Source: Candidatus Nucleicultrix amoebiphila FS5 (lineage in GTDB: Bacteria > Pseudomonadota > Alphaproteobacteria > Caedimonadales > Nucleicultricaceae). From it: a stretch of 64,000 nt of DNA. A program made the translations under genes and the position numbers. Within the stretch, counting starts at the first letter, position 1, and each line of letters starts with the position of its first letter. The notes beneath the pieces were generated by a model. It had not been told where the DNA came from. It was given only the letters and a program-made list of their open reading frames with translations, and ran no database searches. Location of the stretch: NCBI RefSeq assembly GCF_002117145.1, contig NZ_CP008743.1, positions 1,710,648 to 1,774,647 on the forward strand. Direction: 5' to 3'. This document shows, piece after piece, positions 20,225 through 28,878 of this stretch.

Positions 20225-21046
20225 TTATTCTTGGTTTTTTTCCTGAACAGAAATATCAGGAGCATCCGCAGCTTTCATCCCAACGACGTGATATCCACAA
20301 TCTACATGATGGATTTCACCAGTTACCCCTGAAGAAAGATCGCTTAAAAGATAAAGGCCTGATTTACCAACTTCTTCTAAAGTTACATTACGTCTAAGCG
20401 GTGCATTGTATTGGTTCCACTTTAAAATATAATGAAAATCGCCAATTCCAGAAGCTGCGAGAGTTTTAATAGGGCCAGCTGACATGCCATTAACACGAAT
20501 ATTCTGCTTACCTAAATCCATCGCTAAATAGCGTACGCTGCTTTCAAGAGCAGCTTTGGCAACGCCCATAACATTGTAGTGTGGCATTACTTTTTCAGCA
20601 CCATAATAACTCATCGTTAACAAACTGCCTCCTTGGGGCATTAAACGGGCCGCATGTTGACAGATAGCAGTAAATGAATAACATGAAATATCCATGCTGT
20701 TTAAAAAATTCTTACGTGACGTATTCACATATTTTCCTTTTAGTTCTTCACGATCGGAATAACCAATAGCGTGCAAAACGAAATCAATCTGTCCCCATTC
20801 TTTTTCAAGAGTTTGAAAAACGGATTCAATGTCGCTATCCACTGTCACATCGCAAGGCAAAATAATTTTAGAATTAATTGATTCAGCCAAAGGAGTAACG
20901 CGCTTTTGTAAAGCTTCGCCTTGGAAAGTAAATGCTAATTGAGCGCCATGGGCATGGAGCTGTTGAGAAATTGCCCAGGCTATGGAACGGTTGTTAGCCA
21001 CACCCATGATTAAGCCTTTTTTTCCGGTCATTAGCAGTTGATTCAT
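20225..21046 (-). CDS. fabI: Enoyl-[acyl-carrier-protein] reductase (NADH), FabI
   Basis: It reduces trans-2-enoyl-ACP in the last step of each fatty-acid elongation cycle. The SDR protein of 273 residues has the nucleotide-binding GVANNRSIAW and the active-site Tyr-x6-Lys in HYNVMGVAK. I start it at the ATG at 21046 (MNQLLMTGKKG), which has AAGGA ten bases upstream; an in-frame ATG ten codons earlier has no ribosome-binding site. A second FabI is encoded at 43187-43957. Confidence 0.95.
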   Translation of the reverse strand: MNQLLMTGKKGLIMGVANNRSIAWAISQQLHAHGAQLAFTFQGEALQKRVTPLAESINSKIILPCDVTVDSDIESVFQTLEKEWGQIDFVLHAIGYSDREELKGKYVNTSRKNFLNSMDISCYSFTAICQHAARLMPQGGSLLTMSYYGAEKVMPHYNVMGVAKAALESSVRYLAMDLGKQNIRVNGMSAGPIKTLAASGIGDFHYILKWNQYNAPLRRNVTLEEVGKSGLYLLSDLSSGVTGEIHHVDCGYHVVGMKAADAPDISVQEKNQE

Positions 21047-21118
21047 AGTTTGTAATTCCTTAAATGTTTCATTCAACTTTCATCATATAAAACAATAAAT
21101 ACCTCACTTTAAGAGGCA

Positions 21119-21898
21119 CTAACATATCATTATGGATGAAACACATGTGCCAAAGACGCTTTCTCCTCGATGAGTAGAGCGCCTACAGCTAAAAAAATGT
21201 GTTTCATCAGTGTAGGTATTTAAGTGTGTGTTGTGGATAAATTCAACCCCTTCTTTTTTTAGACTCATATAAACCACGCCTGGTAGGTCAAAAAGATAGT
21301 GATTAGCTCGTCCACTTTGTTTGAAATGATCTTTAAATGAATGATCCTTAGAGGTAAAGGCTTTAAATACTTCTTCTCCGACTTCATAAGATTCTTGAGA
21401 AATGCAGGGGCCAATGGATGCATAAATATCCTTTATGTCGGCTCCTAATGCCATCATTTTTTTGACAGCTTTCTGAGGAATTCCTTTAAGAGTACCTTTC
21501 CATCCAGCATGTACCGCTGCAATTATTTGTTTTTTTGGATCAACCATTAAGAGAGGAACACAGTCTGCTGTTTGGACACCAATCAGTAGACCTTTTTTTT
21601 GTGTCACAAGCCCATCAACCACTGGAGGAGAAATGAACGGCTCTTCAAGGATCAAAACTTTCTCTGTATGTTCTTGTTGAGGAATTAAAAGAATAGGAGG
21701 ATTGGAAGCGCTAAAATGACGCTCTATAAGATTTCGATTTTCCGAGACATGATATTTTTTATCCCCTTTATCATAACATACGTTAAGTGATTCATACATG
21801 CCTTGACTAACGCCCCCTTTTCTTGAAAAAAAGCCATGTTTGATTTGCGTGAATGGAGAGAAAAGAGGGGACAAAAATATTTTTAATTCTTGATTCAT
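21119..21898 (-). CDS. pgeF: Purine nucleoside phosphorylase/peptidoglycan editing factor, YfiH/LACC1 family
   Basis: A 259-residue multicopper-polyphenol-oxidase-fold protein, formerly called laccase domain. Family members phosphorolyse adenosine and inosine, and E. coli PgeF also limits mis-incorporation into peptidoglycan precursors. The conserved metal-binding residues are visible in TADCVPLL, AVHAGWKG and GPCISQESYEVG. It follows the MidA-like gene by ten bases in the conserved alphaproteobacterial lgt-midA-yfiH order. Which activity dominates here is unknown. Confidence 0.9.
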   Translation of the reverse strand: MNQELKIFLSPLFSPFTQIKHGFFSRKGGVSQGMYESLNVCYDKGDKKYHVSENRNLIERHFSASNPPILLIPQQEHTEKVLILEEPFISPPVVDGLVTQKKGLLIGVQTADCVPLLMVDPKKQIIAAVHAGWKGTLKGIPQKAVKKMMALGADIKDIYASIGPCISQESYEVGEEVFKAFTSKDHSFKDHFKQSGRANHYLFDLPGVVYMSLKKEGVEFIHNTHLNTYTDETHFFSCRRSTHRGESVFGTCVSSIMIC

Positions 21899-21908
21899 AT
21901 TATAACTC

Positions 21909-22967
21909 TTATGCAGGGGTAAGGGTGAGAACTTTAAATAGGCCCCCCATTTCAGAAAGCCCTACAAGACGATGGAGAGCTTCTTCAGTGTGTTTGGCCT
22001 TTTGTTTCATTAAAATTTTTGTGCGTTCTACAATGCCATGTCTGAGCAGGAAATTACGTTGGGTTGAAATTTCAATTTTAAACTTTGGATAATCCCGAAA
22101 AATTTCTTTAAGTTCATGAAAATTTACGTGTGCACTCAGATCATGTTCTCCTGGATTTTCCAAAACTTCTTGGTGTTTATGGTTGGCTATGGCTTGAATA
22201 GTTTCACCAAAATAAGGTTCCTCGTATCCATAATCGATTATGATTCCAACTCCTCCTAATTTTTTGAGAGCCTGTGCTATATCTCTAATAGCTTTGAGTG
22301 TTTGTGGTGAAGATTCCAATACAGATCCTACAGATGCATCTACAGTTATGGTCTTGTTCAAAGGACCATCAACAAAACAAAAAGTTTGACTGTGTGAGTT
22401 AAAATCTACAAGTCGTTCATGCCAACCATCTTCTTTTTTTATAAATTGTTGAATTGGTAGGGCATCAAAAAACTCATTGGCAAGCAAGAAAACCGGTTGA
22501 TGAGGGAGATTCTGAAGCGCTTCATCTAGTGAATTATGCCAGTTTATTCGAAAATCCTGCAAAATCTTTCCTTGTAGATCTCGGAAGTATGGGCTGATTT
22601 CAACTAAGTGGATCTGGATAGCATCTAAAAAAGAGGGTCTTATACGCGCTGATCTTAAAATATCATGCAAGAGTGTTCCTTTACCAGGGCCTAACTCTAA
22701 AAAGGTAAAAGATGAGGGACAGCCTAATTGTTCCCATTGATCAACAAACCAAAGTCCAATTATCTCTCCAAACATCTGGCTGATTTCAGGTGCAGTTAGA
22801 AAATCGCTCTCTGAACCGATAGGGTGTTGATGAAGATAATATCCACCTTCCTTCGAAGTTAAACAAAGCTCCATAAAGTTCTCAAGAGAAATTGGTCCAT
22901 TTCTGTGGATCAGATCTATTAAAAGCTTCTTGAAAGGTTTAGTTTTTTGCTGGACGTTTAAAGACAT
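21909..22967 (-). CDS. SAM-dependent methyltransferase, MidA/NDUFAF7 family
   Basis: The 352-residue protein resembles NDUFAF7/MidA, which in mitochondria methylates an arginine of a complex I subunit and is needed for complex I assembly. Motifs are the SAM-binding ELGPGKGTLL, NEFFDALPI and IIDYGYE. I use the ATG at 22967; an upstream in-frame TTG at 22991 would lengthen the overlap with lgt. With the ATG the overlap with lgt is 29 bases. A role in respiratory complex I is inferred from the mitochondrial homologue. Confidence 0.9.
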   Translation of the reverse strand: MSLNVQQKTKPFKKLLIDLIHRNGPISLENFMELCLTSKEGGYYLHQHPIGSESDFLTAPEISQMFGEIIGLWFVDQWEQLGCPSSFTFLELGPGKGTLLHDILRSARIRPSFLDAIQIHLVEISPYFRDLQGKILQDFRINWHNSLDEALQNLPHQPVFLLANEFFDALPIQQFIKKEDGWHERLVDFNSHSQTFCFVDGPLNKTITVDASVGSVLESSPQTLKAIRDIAQALKKLGGVGIIIDYGYEEPYFGETIQAIANHKHQEVLENPGEHDLSAHVNFHELKEIFRDYPKFKIEISTQRNFLLRHGIVERTKILMKQKAKHTEEALHRLVGLSEMGGLFKVLTLTPA

Positions 22968-23742
22968 AGACAAGATACAATACTCCAGCAATGACGAGAG
23001 GTAAGCTTAACCATTGTCCCCAAGTTGTTCCTCCTATTAGAAAACCGATATTTGCATCAGGTTCACGGAAACACTCAGCTAAAATACGAGAGAGACCATA
23101 TATAATCATAAAGGTCCCAAGAATGACACCAGGTCGTTTTTTAGTATAGTCGGTTTTAAATGTAATCCACGCTAACACACTCCATAATAATATGCCTTCA
23201 AGAAGTGCTTCATAAATTTGACTTGGATGTCTTGCAAGAGGACCGGCTCCTGGAAAAATGGTTGCCCACGGTACATCACTTGGTCTTCCCACCAGCTCAG
23301 CATTAATATAGTTTGCAATACGGCCAAAAAAGAGGCCAAAGGGTACGCCAGCTGCAATGAGGTCTGTGAAAACAAAACCTGGGATTTTATGCTTTTTACA
23401 GTACCAAAAGAGAGCAATAATCACTCCTAAAAAGCCTCCATGAAAAGACATCCCTGGATGCCAAATCGCAAATATTTCTAAAGGATGGCTAAAATAATAA
23501 CTAGGATTGTAAAACAAGACTTGTCCGAGGCGTCCACCTGCAATAATGCCCAGAGTTGCCCATGGGATAAATGCATCAAGATGATGTTTGTCTATAGCAA
23601 AGCGTCTTTTTTTAATTAGAAACTGACAATACTGCCAACCAATGAGAATACCCATGGCATAAGCAATCCCATACCAATGAATTTTAAGGGGGCCAAGATG
23701 AATAGCAATAGGATTTAAAGCCAGATAGGGGATTACAAACAT
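22939..23742 (-). CDS. lgt: Prolipoprotein diacylglyceryl transferase
   Basis: Lgt transfers diacylglycerol from phosphatidylglycerol to the lipobox Cys of prolipoproteins in the inner membrane. The 267-residue polytopic protein shows HWYGIAYAMG near the N-terminus, HPGMSFHGGFLG and the Lgt signature FFGRIANYINAELVGRP. A likely substrate, the lipoprotein at 36779-38221, is encoded in this window. It lies nine bases after hldD. Confidence 0.97.
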   Translation of the reverse strand: MFVIPYLALNPIAIHLGPLKIHWYGIAYAMGILIGWQYCQFLIKKRRFAIDKHHLDAFIPWATLGIIAGGRLGQVLFYNPSYYFSHPLEIFAIWHPGMSFHGGFLGVIIALFWYCKKHKIPGFVFTDLIAAGVPFGLFFGRIANYINAELVGRPSDVPWATIFPGAGPLARHPSQIYEALLEGILLWSVLAWITFKTDYTKKRPGVILGTFMIIYGLSRILAECFREPDANIGFLIGGTTWGQWLSLPLVIAGVLYLVYVFKRPAKN

Positions 23743-23751
23743 TTTAGCCTC

Positions 23752-24738
23752 TTATCGATACGGATCATGTTGCATAAGGAAACCTTGAACGTATTGTTTT
23801 ACACCTTCTTCTAATGAAGTAAAAGGCTTCTGATAACCAGCGCTCTTTAGTTTACTCGTAGAAGCTTCTGTAAAATATTGGTATTTTTCTGCGAGTCCTT
23901 CTGGCATATCTACATAGGTTATTTGCGGGGTCTTATCGAGTGCTGTGAATACTGCGCGAGCAAGATCATCAAAACTTCTTGCTCTACCGGATCCCACATT
24001 AAAAATACCGCTTACTTCTGGTTTTTCCAAGAGCCAAAGCATGACGTTGATACAATCATCAATCCATACGAAATCTCTTTGCTGACCGCCATCTGGATAT
24101 TCAGGTTTATAAGATTTAAAGAGTTTGGCAGACTCGCCTTTTTGAATTGTATGATAAAGGTGGTTAACGACACTTTTCTGACTGCCTTTATGATATTCAT
24201 TGGGACCGTATACATTAAAAAACTTTAAACCAACCCATTGAGGAGGAAGTTTCACTGAGTGATCATGCATAGAGATGAGGCGTCGATCAAAGAGATGTTT
24301 GCTCCATGCATAAGCATTAAGAGGGACGAGGTTCGCTAAAGCTTCGGATGAGACATGATCTTCAAAGCCTTGGTTTCCATCCCCATAAGTTGCTGCAGAT
24401 GAAGCATAAATAAGACGTTTGGCGTTTTGCGAGCACCATTCTAAAAGCTGCATAGAAAGCTTGAAATTGTTGGTCATAATGAGGTCTGCATCGCGTTCCG
24501 TTGTTGTGGAGATAGCTCCCATATGAAAAACGGCTTTCACCGATCTGACATTTTTTTCAAGAAAAACGAACAATTCTTGGGGAGGGATGAGATCCGCAAT
24601 ATTATGGCGCTTAAGGTTTTGCCACTTTTCATCTTGTCCTAAGACATCACAGACAATAATAGGATGTTTTTGGCTGTGATCCAGAGCGGCAACTAAATTT
24701 GAGCCAATAAACCCAGCACCTCCGGTGACGATGATCAT
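23752..24738 (-). CDS. hldD: ADP-L-glycero-D-manno-heptose-6-epimerase
   Basis: HldD epimerises ADP-D-glycero-manno-heptose for the lipopolysaccharide inner core. The 328-residue SDR has the NAD-binding TGGAGFIGSN at residues 5-14, the RfaD-type FHMGAISTTTERD, catalytic Ser and Tyr-x3-Lys (SSAATYG and YAWSK), and QRDFVWIDD. The start at 24738 is fixed by AGGAG six bases upstream, although the reading frame is open for 25 more codons. It heads the hldD-lgt-midA-pgeF-fabI-sppA run and indicates heptose-containing LPS. Confidence 0.94.
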   Translation of the reverse strand: MIIVTGGAGFIGSNLVAALDHSQKHPIIVCDVLGQDEKWQNLKRHNIADLIPPQELFVFLEKNVRSVKAVFHMGAISTTTERDADLIMTNNFKLSMQLLEWCSQNAKRLIYASSAATYGDGNQGFEDHVSSEALANLVPLNAYAWSKHLFDRRLISMHDHSVKLPPQWVGLKFFNVYGPNEYHKGSQKSVVNHLYHTIQKGESAKLFKSYKPEYPDGGQQRDFVWIDDCINVMLWLLEKPEVSGIFNVGSGRARSFDDLARAVFTALDKTPQITYVDMPEGLAEKYQYFTEASTSKLKSAGYQKPFTSLEEGVKQYVQGFLMQHDPYR

Positions 24739-24766
24739 TGTGTTCTCCTGATTTCCTTTATGGCAG

Positions 24767-24796
24767 ACTATAAGTTGTTCCATACTATAATGACAA
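24767..24796 (-). promoter_or_regulatory. Candidate promoter of the hldD operon
   Basis: On the minus strand TTGTCA (complement of 24791-24796) is followed after 18 bp by TATAGT (complement of 24767-24772). Each differs from consensus at one position. Transcription would begin about 20 bases before the hldD start codon. Confidence 0.5.
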
Positions 24797-24895
24797 GGGG
24801 GTGTGATATACATTATTCTCTTTGCAGCGATCCAAAAAGTATGTTACGACTGTGTCCGGATTTCAAATTGCCCTAAGATTTTGAAGGAGGGCGCC

Positions 24896-25405
24896 TTGCC
24901 AAAGGATGTACGTTCAGTGCGTGACTATCGTTTTCTCGCCAATCCTATTGATGTCATTGAAGAAATGATTGTTTCACAAGAATGGCCTTACCATAGGCCT
25001 GATTCTGAAGCTATTATTATTGAGATTCCAGGGCGCTGGGGAGACTATCGCATGGAATTTGTATGGCAGCAGGAAGTAGGGCTCCTTCAGATAACTTGCG
25101 TATTTGATATTCCTCTCAATAGCAAAAATCAGGCTACACTTTATGAACTCTTAAACGGAGTTAATGGGCAGACAATTATTGGTCATTTTGAACGCTCAAG
25201 CGAGGAAAATACTTTGAATTTCCGTTATTCCGTCTTCTTTGGTGATGCACGATTAATAAATGGCGAGCAAATGGAAGAGATTGTCGAATTGGTTTTTGAT
25301 GAGTCCGAGCGTTTTTATCCAGTTTTTCAGATGACTTTGCTTGAGGGTAAATCTCAAAAAGAAGCTCTTTCAATTGCGCTTTTAGAGACGGTCGGGGAGG
25401 CATAA
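24896..25405 (+). CDS. YbjN domain protein
   Basis: A 169-residue YbjN/type III secretion chaperone-like protein, common in Alphaproteobacteria beside proC. YbjN proteins are thought to act as small chaperones or regulators; the function is not settled. The start is TTG at 24896, strongly supported by AGGAGG at 24885-24890; the open frame extends 31 codons upstream but with no ribosome-binding site. The Trp/Tyr-rich strand pattern (IPGRWGDYRMEFVWQQEVG) and the C-terminal SERFYPVFQ helix match the family. It ends three bases before proC. Confidence 0.85.
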   Translation: MPKDVRSVRDYRFLANPIDVIEEMIVSQEWPYHRPDSEAIIIEIPGRWGDYRMEFVWQQEVGLLQITCVFDIPLNSKNQATLYELLNGVNGQTIIGHFERSSEENTLNFRYSVFFGDARLINGEQMEEIVELVFDESERFYPVFQMTLLEGKSQKEALSIALLETVGEA

Positions 25406-25408
25406 ACC

Positions 25409-26224
25409 TTGACACCTCAGCGCCTCCTTTTAGTGGGATGTGGCAATATGGGGTACGCTATGCTTCAAGGATGGATGAAGCATTCCAGTTCTTTTTCTTC
25501 CATCACTGTTGTGACACCGCATTCTTCATCTTTAAAAGAGTTCCAAAATCATCATCAAATTTCTTGGTTCTCTTCTCCTGAACACTTAAAATCTAATTTT
25601 GATGTGATTGTTTTTGCTGTTAAACCTTATCAATTAAGCGATGTTCTACCTCATTATCGACAATATGTAGACAGTAAAACAATTGTGATCTCTATCGCAG
25701 CCGGTAAAACTTTAGAGTTTTATAGGTCTTATTTTGCACCTCAAACTCTCTTTGTGCGCGCGATGCCTAATACCCCATCAATAGTTTCTAAGGGTATTAT
25801 TTTGCTTATTTCATCGATAAAACTCCAAGGTAATTCTGGCAACCAAGTGCAAGAAATCATGGAAGTTCTTGGGAAAATATTTTGGCTGGAAGATGAAGAG
25901 CTTTTTGACAAAGCAGCTTCTTTAAGTTCTTGTGGTCCTGGATATGTTTTTCACTTGGTGGAGTGTTTTGAAAAGGCAGCAATAGAACTTGGCTTAGAAC
26001 AAGAAATAGCACAAAAGCTCTCACGAGAGCTATTTGTTGGGTGTGGAGCCTATTTGGAGAATACTGCTGAAAGTGCTCAAAAATTACGTGATCAAGTGAC
26101 GAGCCCTAAAGGAATGACTGAAGCTGCGTTAAAGGTTCTTATGGGGAGTAATTTTCAAGAGATAATCAATAAAACTCTCAGGGCAGCGTATGAACGTGCC
26201 AAAGAAATCAGAAAAGAGGGCTAG
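25409..26224 (+). CDS. proC: Pyrroline-5-carboxylate reductase
   Basis: ProC reduces pyrroline-5-carboxylate to proline with NAD(P)H. The 271-residue protein has the Rossmann motif VGCGNMGYAM at the N-terminus, FAVKPYQ, the AMPNTP motif and the C-terminal signature VTSPKGMTEAALKVL. It starts at TTG 25409 with GGGGAGG upstream, inside the end of the YbjN gene. Confidence 0.95.
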   Translation: MTPQRLLLVGCGNMGYAMLQGWMKHSSSFSSITVVTPHSSSLKEFQNHHQISWFSSPEHLKSNFDVIVFAVKPYQLSDVLPHYRQYVDSKTIVISIAAGKTLEFYRSYFAPQTLFVRAMPNTPSIVSKGIILLISSIKLQGNSGNQVQEIMEVLGKIFWLEDEELFDKAASLSSCGPGYVFHLVECFEKAAIELGLEQEIAQKLSRELFVGCGAYLENTAESAQKLRDQVTSPKGMTEAALKVLMGSNFQEIINKTLRAAYERAKEIRKEG

Positions 26225-26225
26225 C

Positions 26226-26774
26226 ATGAATCTTTCTGACTTTGATGAAGGCATGAATTTGATTAAAGTTGAAGGTTGGCAATCTTTCGACCCTCAACAA
26301 TATCCATTTTTAGCCGCACAGTTTTTAGACAAATACGTCTTCTTAAATACTTATCTTCAAGTCTTAAATGCTATCGCTCTTACCAAAGTGACCTTGGAAG
26401 AGAATGTAAGTCCTAAAGAGAAACTCTTTGAGCTTTTGATGGGGCGTTTTGATTTAATGTCTTCTCATAAACCAGCTCTTAAGAGAATCCCAGAAGAAGC
26501 TTGGTTGGATCCCAAAATATACTGGACATTAGCTCCCCTTGGTTGTGAAGCCTCTGCAAAAATAATTGATTTGGCGGGAGTGGAAGTCCCCCCTTTGTTA
26601 GGGTTTATTTCTACTCAAGCTTTTGCTCTTTTTTTACTATATATTACACAAATTTGGCTTCAAGATGATACGTCTGATTGTGAAAAAACGATGGCGTCCT
26701 TAGACCGCGGATTGGAGTGGTTGGGAGAGCTTAAGGGGTTCACAGGAAACCTAAGCAGTTTTTTTACAAAATAG
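26226..26774 (+). CDS. COQ9/TetR C-terminal-like protein
   Basis: A 182-residue, mostly helical protein. The stretch from residue 60 onward (KEKLFELLMGRFDLMSSHKPAL..., the later WLQDDTSDCEKTMASLDRGLEWL) resembles the ligand-binding domain shared by COQ9 and alphaproteobacterial TetR-like proteins. No clear DNA-binding helix-turn-helix is visible in the N-terminal 50 residues. COQ9 is a lipid-binding partner of ubiquinone-synthesis enzymes, so a similar role with UbiE is plausible but inferred. The start has GAGG seven bases upstream and lies just after the proC stop. Confidence 0.65.
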   Translation: MNLSDFDEGMNLIKVEGWQSFDPQQYPFLAAQFLDKYVFLNTYLQVLNAIALTKVTLEENVSPKEKLFELLMGRFDLMSSHKPALKRIPEEAWLDPKIYWTLAPLGCEASAKIIDLAGVEVPPLLGFISTQAFALFLLYITQIWLQDDTSDCEKTMASLDRGLEWLGELKGFTGNLSSFFTK

Positions 26775-26775
26775 G

Positions 26776-26804
26776 TTGACCTCAAGAGCATATAGATTCA
26801 TAAT
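26776..26804 (+). promoter_or_regulatory. Promoter of the phasin gene
   Basis: TTGACC (26776-26781), a 17-bp spacer and CATAAT (26799-26804) match sigma-70 consensus at ten of twelve positions. The leader ends with a strong GGGGAG ribosome-binding site. High expression is expected. Confidence 0.65.
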
Positions 26805-26846
26805 AAGACTAAATTAATATCAATGAAGAAAAAAGGGGAGTAAACA

Positions 26847-27290
26847 ATGGCCGCACCATCTACTGATAAACAATCAAACGCAAATAATTACAAAGATTTC
26901 TTTAAAAATTTCTCAATGCCTCATTTTAACATGGAAGCAGCAATGGAAATGCATCGTAAAAATCTTGAAGTTTTTACAAAAGCTCATAAAGCAGCTCTTG
27001 ATACAGCAAAAGAAGTTGGTCAGCTCCATGGTCAATACACAAAAAAGATGATGGATGACATGAAGAACCACATTAGTAATGTCCGTTCAGTATCTTCCCG
27101 TGAAGATCGCATGAAAGTGCACGCTGATTCCATTAAAAATGGTTTTGAAAAAGCAATGGGACATGGTCGCGAAGTAATGAATATGTGGACAAAAACAAAC
27201 CGCGATATTTCTGATTCTTTTGCAAAACGTTTTAAAGACGGCGTTGAAGAAGCAAAGAGCGCTGTTAAGCGTAAATCTTCAAAGAGCTAA
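26847..27290 (+). CDS. Phasin family protein
   Basis: A 147-residue amphipathic helical protein. The segment MEAAMEMHRKNLEVFTKAHKAALDTAKEVGQ (about residues 31-61, quoted in part: HRKNLEVFTKAHKAA) and the KMMDDMKNH region are typical of phasins. The C-terminus is Lys-rich. Phasins coat polyhydroxyalkanoate granules. No PHA synthase lies in this window, so granule binding is inferred from the family only. The gene stands alone, with its own strong promoter and terminator. Confidence 0.88.
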   Translation: MAAPSTDKQSNANNYKDFFKNFSMPHFNMEAAMEMHRKNLEVFTKAHKAALDTAKEVGQLHGQYTKKMMDDMKNHISNVRSVSSREDRMKVHADSIKNGFEKAMGHGREVMNMWTKTNRDISDSFAKRFKDGVEEAKSAVKRKSSKS

Positions 27291-27302
27291 AAATTCCTTT
27301 TT

Positions 27303-27336
27303 AAGCCGTACTGGTTAATATCAGTACGGTTTTTTC
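27303..27336 (+). terminator. Rho-independent terminator of the phasin gene
   Basis: The 8-bp stem CCGTACTG (27306-27313) with CAGTACGG (27322-27329), extendable by two weaker pairs, is followed by six T. It begins 13 bases after the phasin stop. The rest of the gap to 27543 is AT-rich and holds no gene I can support. Confidence 0.9.
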
Positions 27337-27543
27337 TTATCTATTTTTCAGTTCTGAAATTTCAATCCCTAAGATCTAACAAATCCATACTATCGAGATA
27401 GCATTATATTTTTGTGAAAACCTACGACAGGAAATGAGATAGGCTTTCAAGGTATATGTAAAAAAGTATGGAATGAAGCTTTCGTTGGTTGTTATACTTT
27501 AAAAATATAAATTTTATCATGTCTTTAGAAGAACAAGCAGAAT

Positions 27544-28878
27544 TTAAAGAGGCAAACTGAGGATAACACGTAACCCCCCCTGAGGAGAGTCATTTAAACT
27601 AATCCTTCCACCGTGAGAATGGGCAATATCCTTAGCAATAGCCAATCCTAAACCGGTTCCTCCAGTCTCAAGGTTTCTTGAAGCATCCATCCTTACAAAA
27701 GGACGAAACATATCCTTGCGCTTATCTTCGGGGATTCCCGGGCCGTTGTCATCAATAAAAACATGTAAACGTTTTGGTTGGCGTTCTATATGGATCCAGA
27801 CACGAGGTGCATAACGTACGGCATTATTGATAAGATTTGTTAAACAACGTAAAAGAGCATTCCAACGACCAGGTAAGGAAGGAAGGTGGGCAGTGCTCTT
27901 AAAGGTAATTTTATTTTGGGGGTGATTCTTAGTGATATCCCGTATTAGCTTATTGAGATCTATTAAAGTGAGAGGCTCACCATCTTCACCCTTTGCAAAA
28001 GCTAAATATTCATCAATCATGCGTGTCATTGCTTTCACATCACTTTGTAAATCTTTAATCTCTGCACTTGGTTTCATCATTGCGAGTTGTAGTTCCATAT
28101 GTGTCAAAGGAGTTCGTAAATCATGAGAGACCCCTGCTAACATTTCAGTTCGTTGGCGAATTTGTCGCTGAATGCGTTCTTTCATGGAATTGAAAGCTTG
28201 GGCTGCTTTACGCACCTCATAAGCACCTGCAGGCCGAACATTTTTCACATCTCTGCCTTTACCAAAAGCACTCACCACAAGCGCTAATTTACGTAATGGT
28301 CGAATTTGATTACGCATGAAGAGAATGGAAATAATGAGAAAAAGTAAAGGTGTAGCAAGAGCCCACCAAAGAAGCAGAGGCGTGGTGCGTGTAAAAAGGT
28401 TTTTTGTAGGGCCAGAAAAGACAAAATTGCCTTTTACAGTAGCTACTTCAACTTGTATCATCTCGTCACCCATAGTCAGAGAGTAATTATATTTAACGCG
28501 ATGATTCAAAGCTTTTACAAGGATACGTTCTCGCCAAGTATAGTTAGTATCGGAAAAAGTTAATATTCCCTCAGCAGGTTTAAGATTAAAGGTAAGATTC
28601 AGATAATTAGATGAATAGTGTCTTAATAAAGGAAGATCTTCTTGCATGGCACTTGTTTTAAAAGCCATTTCAGTTATGAGCGCAATATTGCCTGCCATAT
28701 TGTCGGCTAGCAGTTCCATTTCTTTAGATAGATGACGATCAAAAAACACATATGCGACAGTTAATTGAATCAAGAGGACTGGCGCAATCATGATGACTAA
28801 AGCCCGTCCAAAGAGTGTTTTTGGCAAATATTTTTTAAGAAGTTTAAAGGGCTTACCTGGAAAAATACGTAATTTCAT
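27544..28878 (-). CDS. Sensor histidine kinase, EnvZ-like
   Basis: An inner-membrane sensor of 444 residues. Membrane helices at about 22-46 and 166-188 enclose a periplasmic domain of about 120 residues. A HAMP linker follows, then the HisKA box with the phosphoacceptor His252 (GVSHDLRTPL). The ATPase has N box NLINNAVRYAP, G1 DDNGPGIP and G2 TGLGLAIAKD. It overlaps the response-regulator gene by one base. The stimulus cannot be read from the sequence; in Alphaproteobacteria EnvZ/OmpR-type pairs often control envelope genes. Confidence 0.93.
   Translation of the reverse strand: MKLRIFPGKPFKLLKKYLPKTLFGRALVIMIAPVLLIQLTVAYVFFDRHLSKEMELLADNMAGNIALITEMAFKTSAMQEDLPLLRHYSSNYLNLTFNLKPAEGILTFSDTNYTWRERILVKALNHRVKYNYSLTMGDEMIQVEVATVKGNFVFSGPTKNLFTRTTPLLLWWALATPLLFLIISILFMRNQIRPLRKLALVVSAFGKGRDVKNVRPAGAYEVRKAAQAFNSMKERIQRQIRQRTEMLAGVSHDLRTPLTHMELQLAMMKPSAEIKDLQSDVKAMTRMIDEYLAFAKGEDGEPLTLIDLNKLIRDITKNHPQNKITFKSTAHLPSLPGRWNALLRCLTNLINNAVRYAPRVWIHIERQPKRLHVFIDDNGPGIPEDKRKDMFRPFVRMDASRNLETGGTGLGLAIAKDIAHSHGGRISLNDSPQGGLRVILSLPL

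Noticed and set aside
27337-27543. Possible small RNA or short gene after the phasin terminator
   Set aside because: Only a six-base palindrome and a 13-codon frame without a ribosome-binding site are visible.
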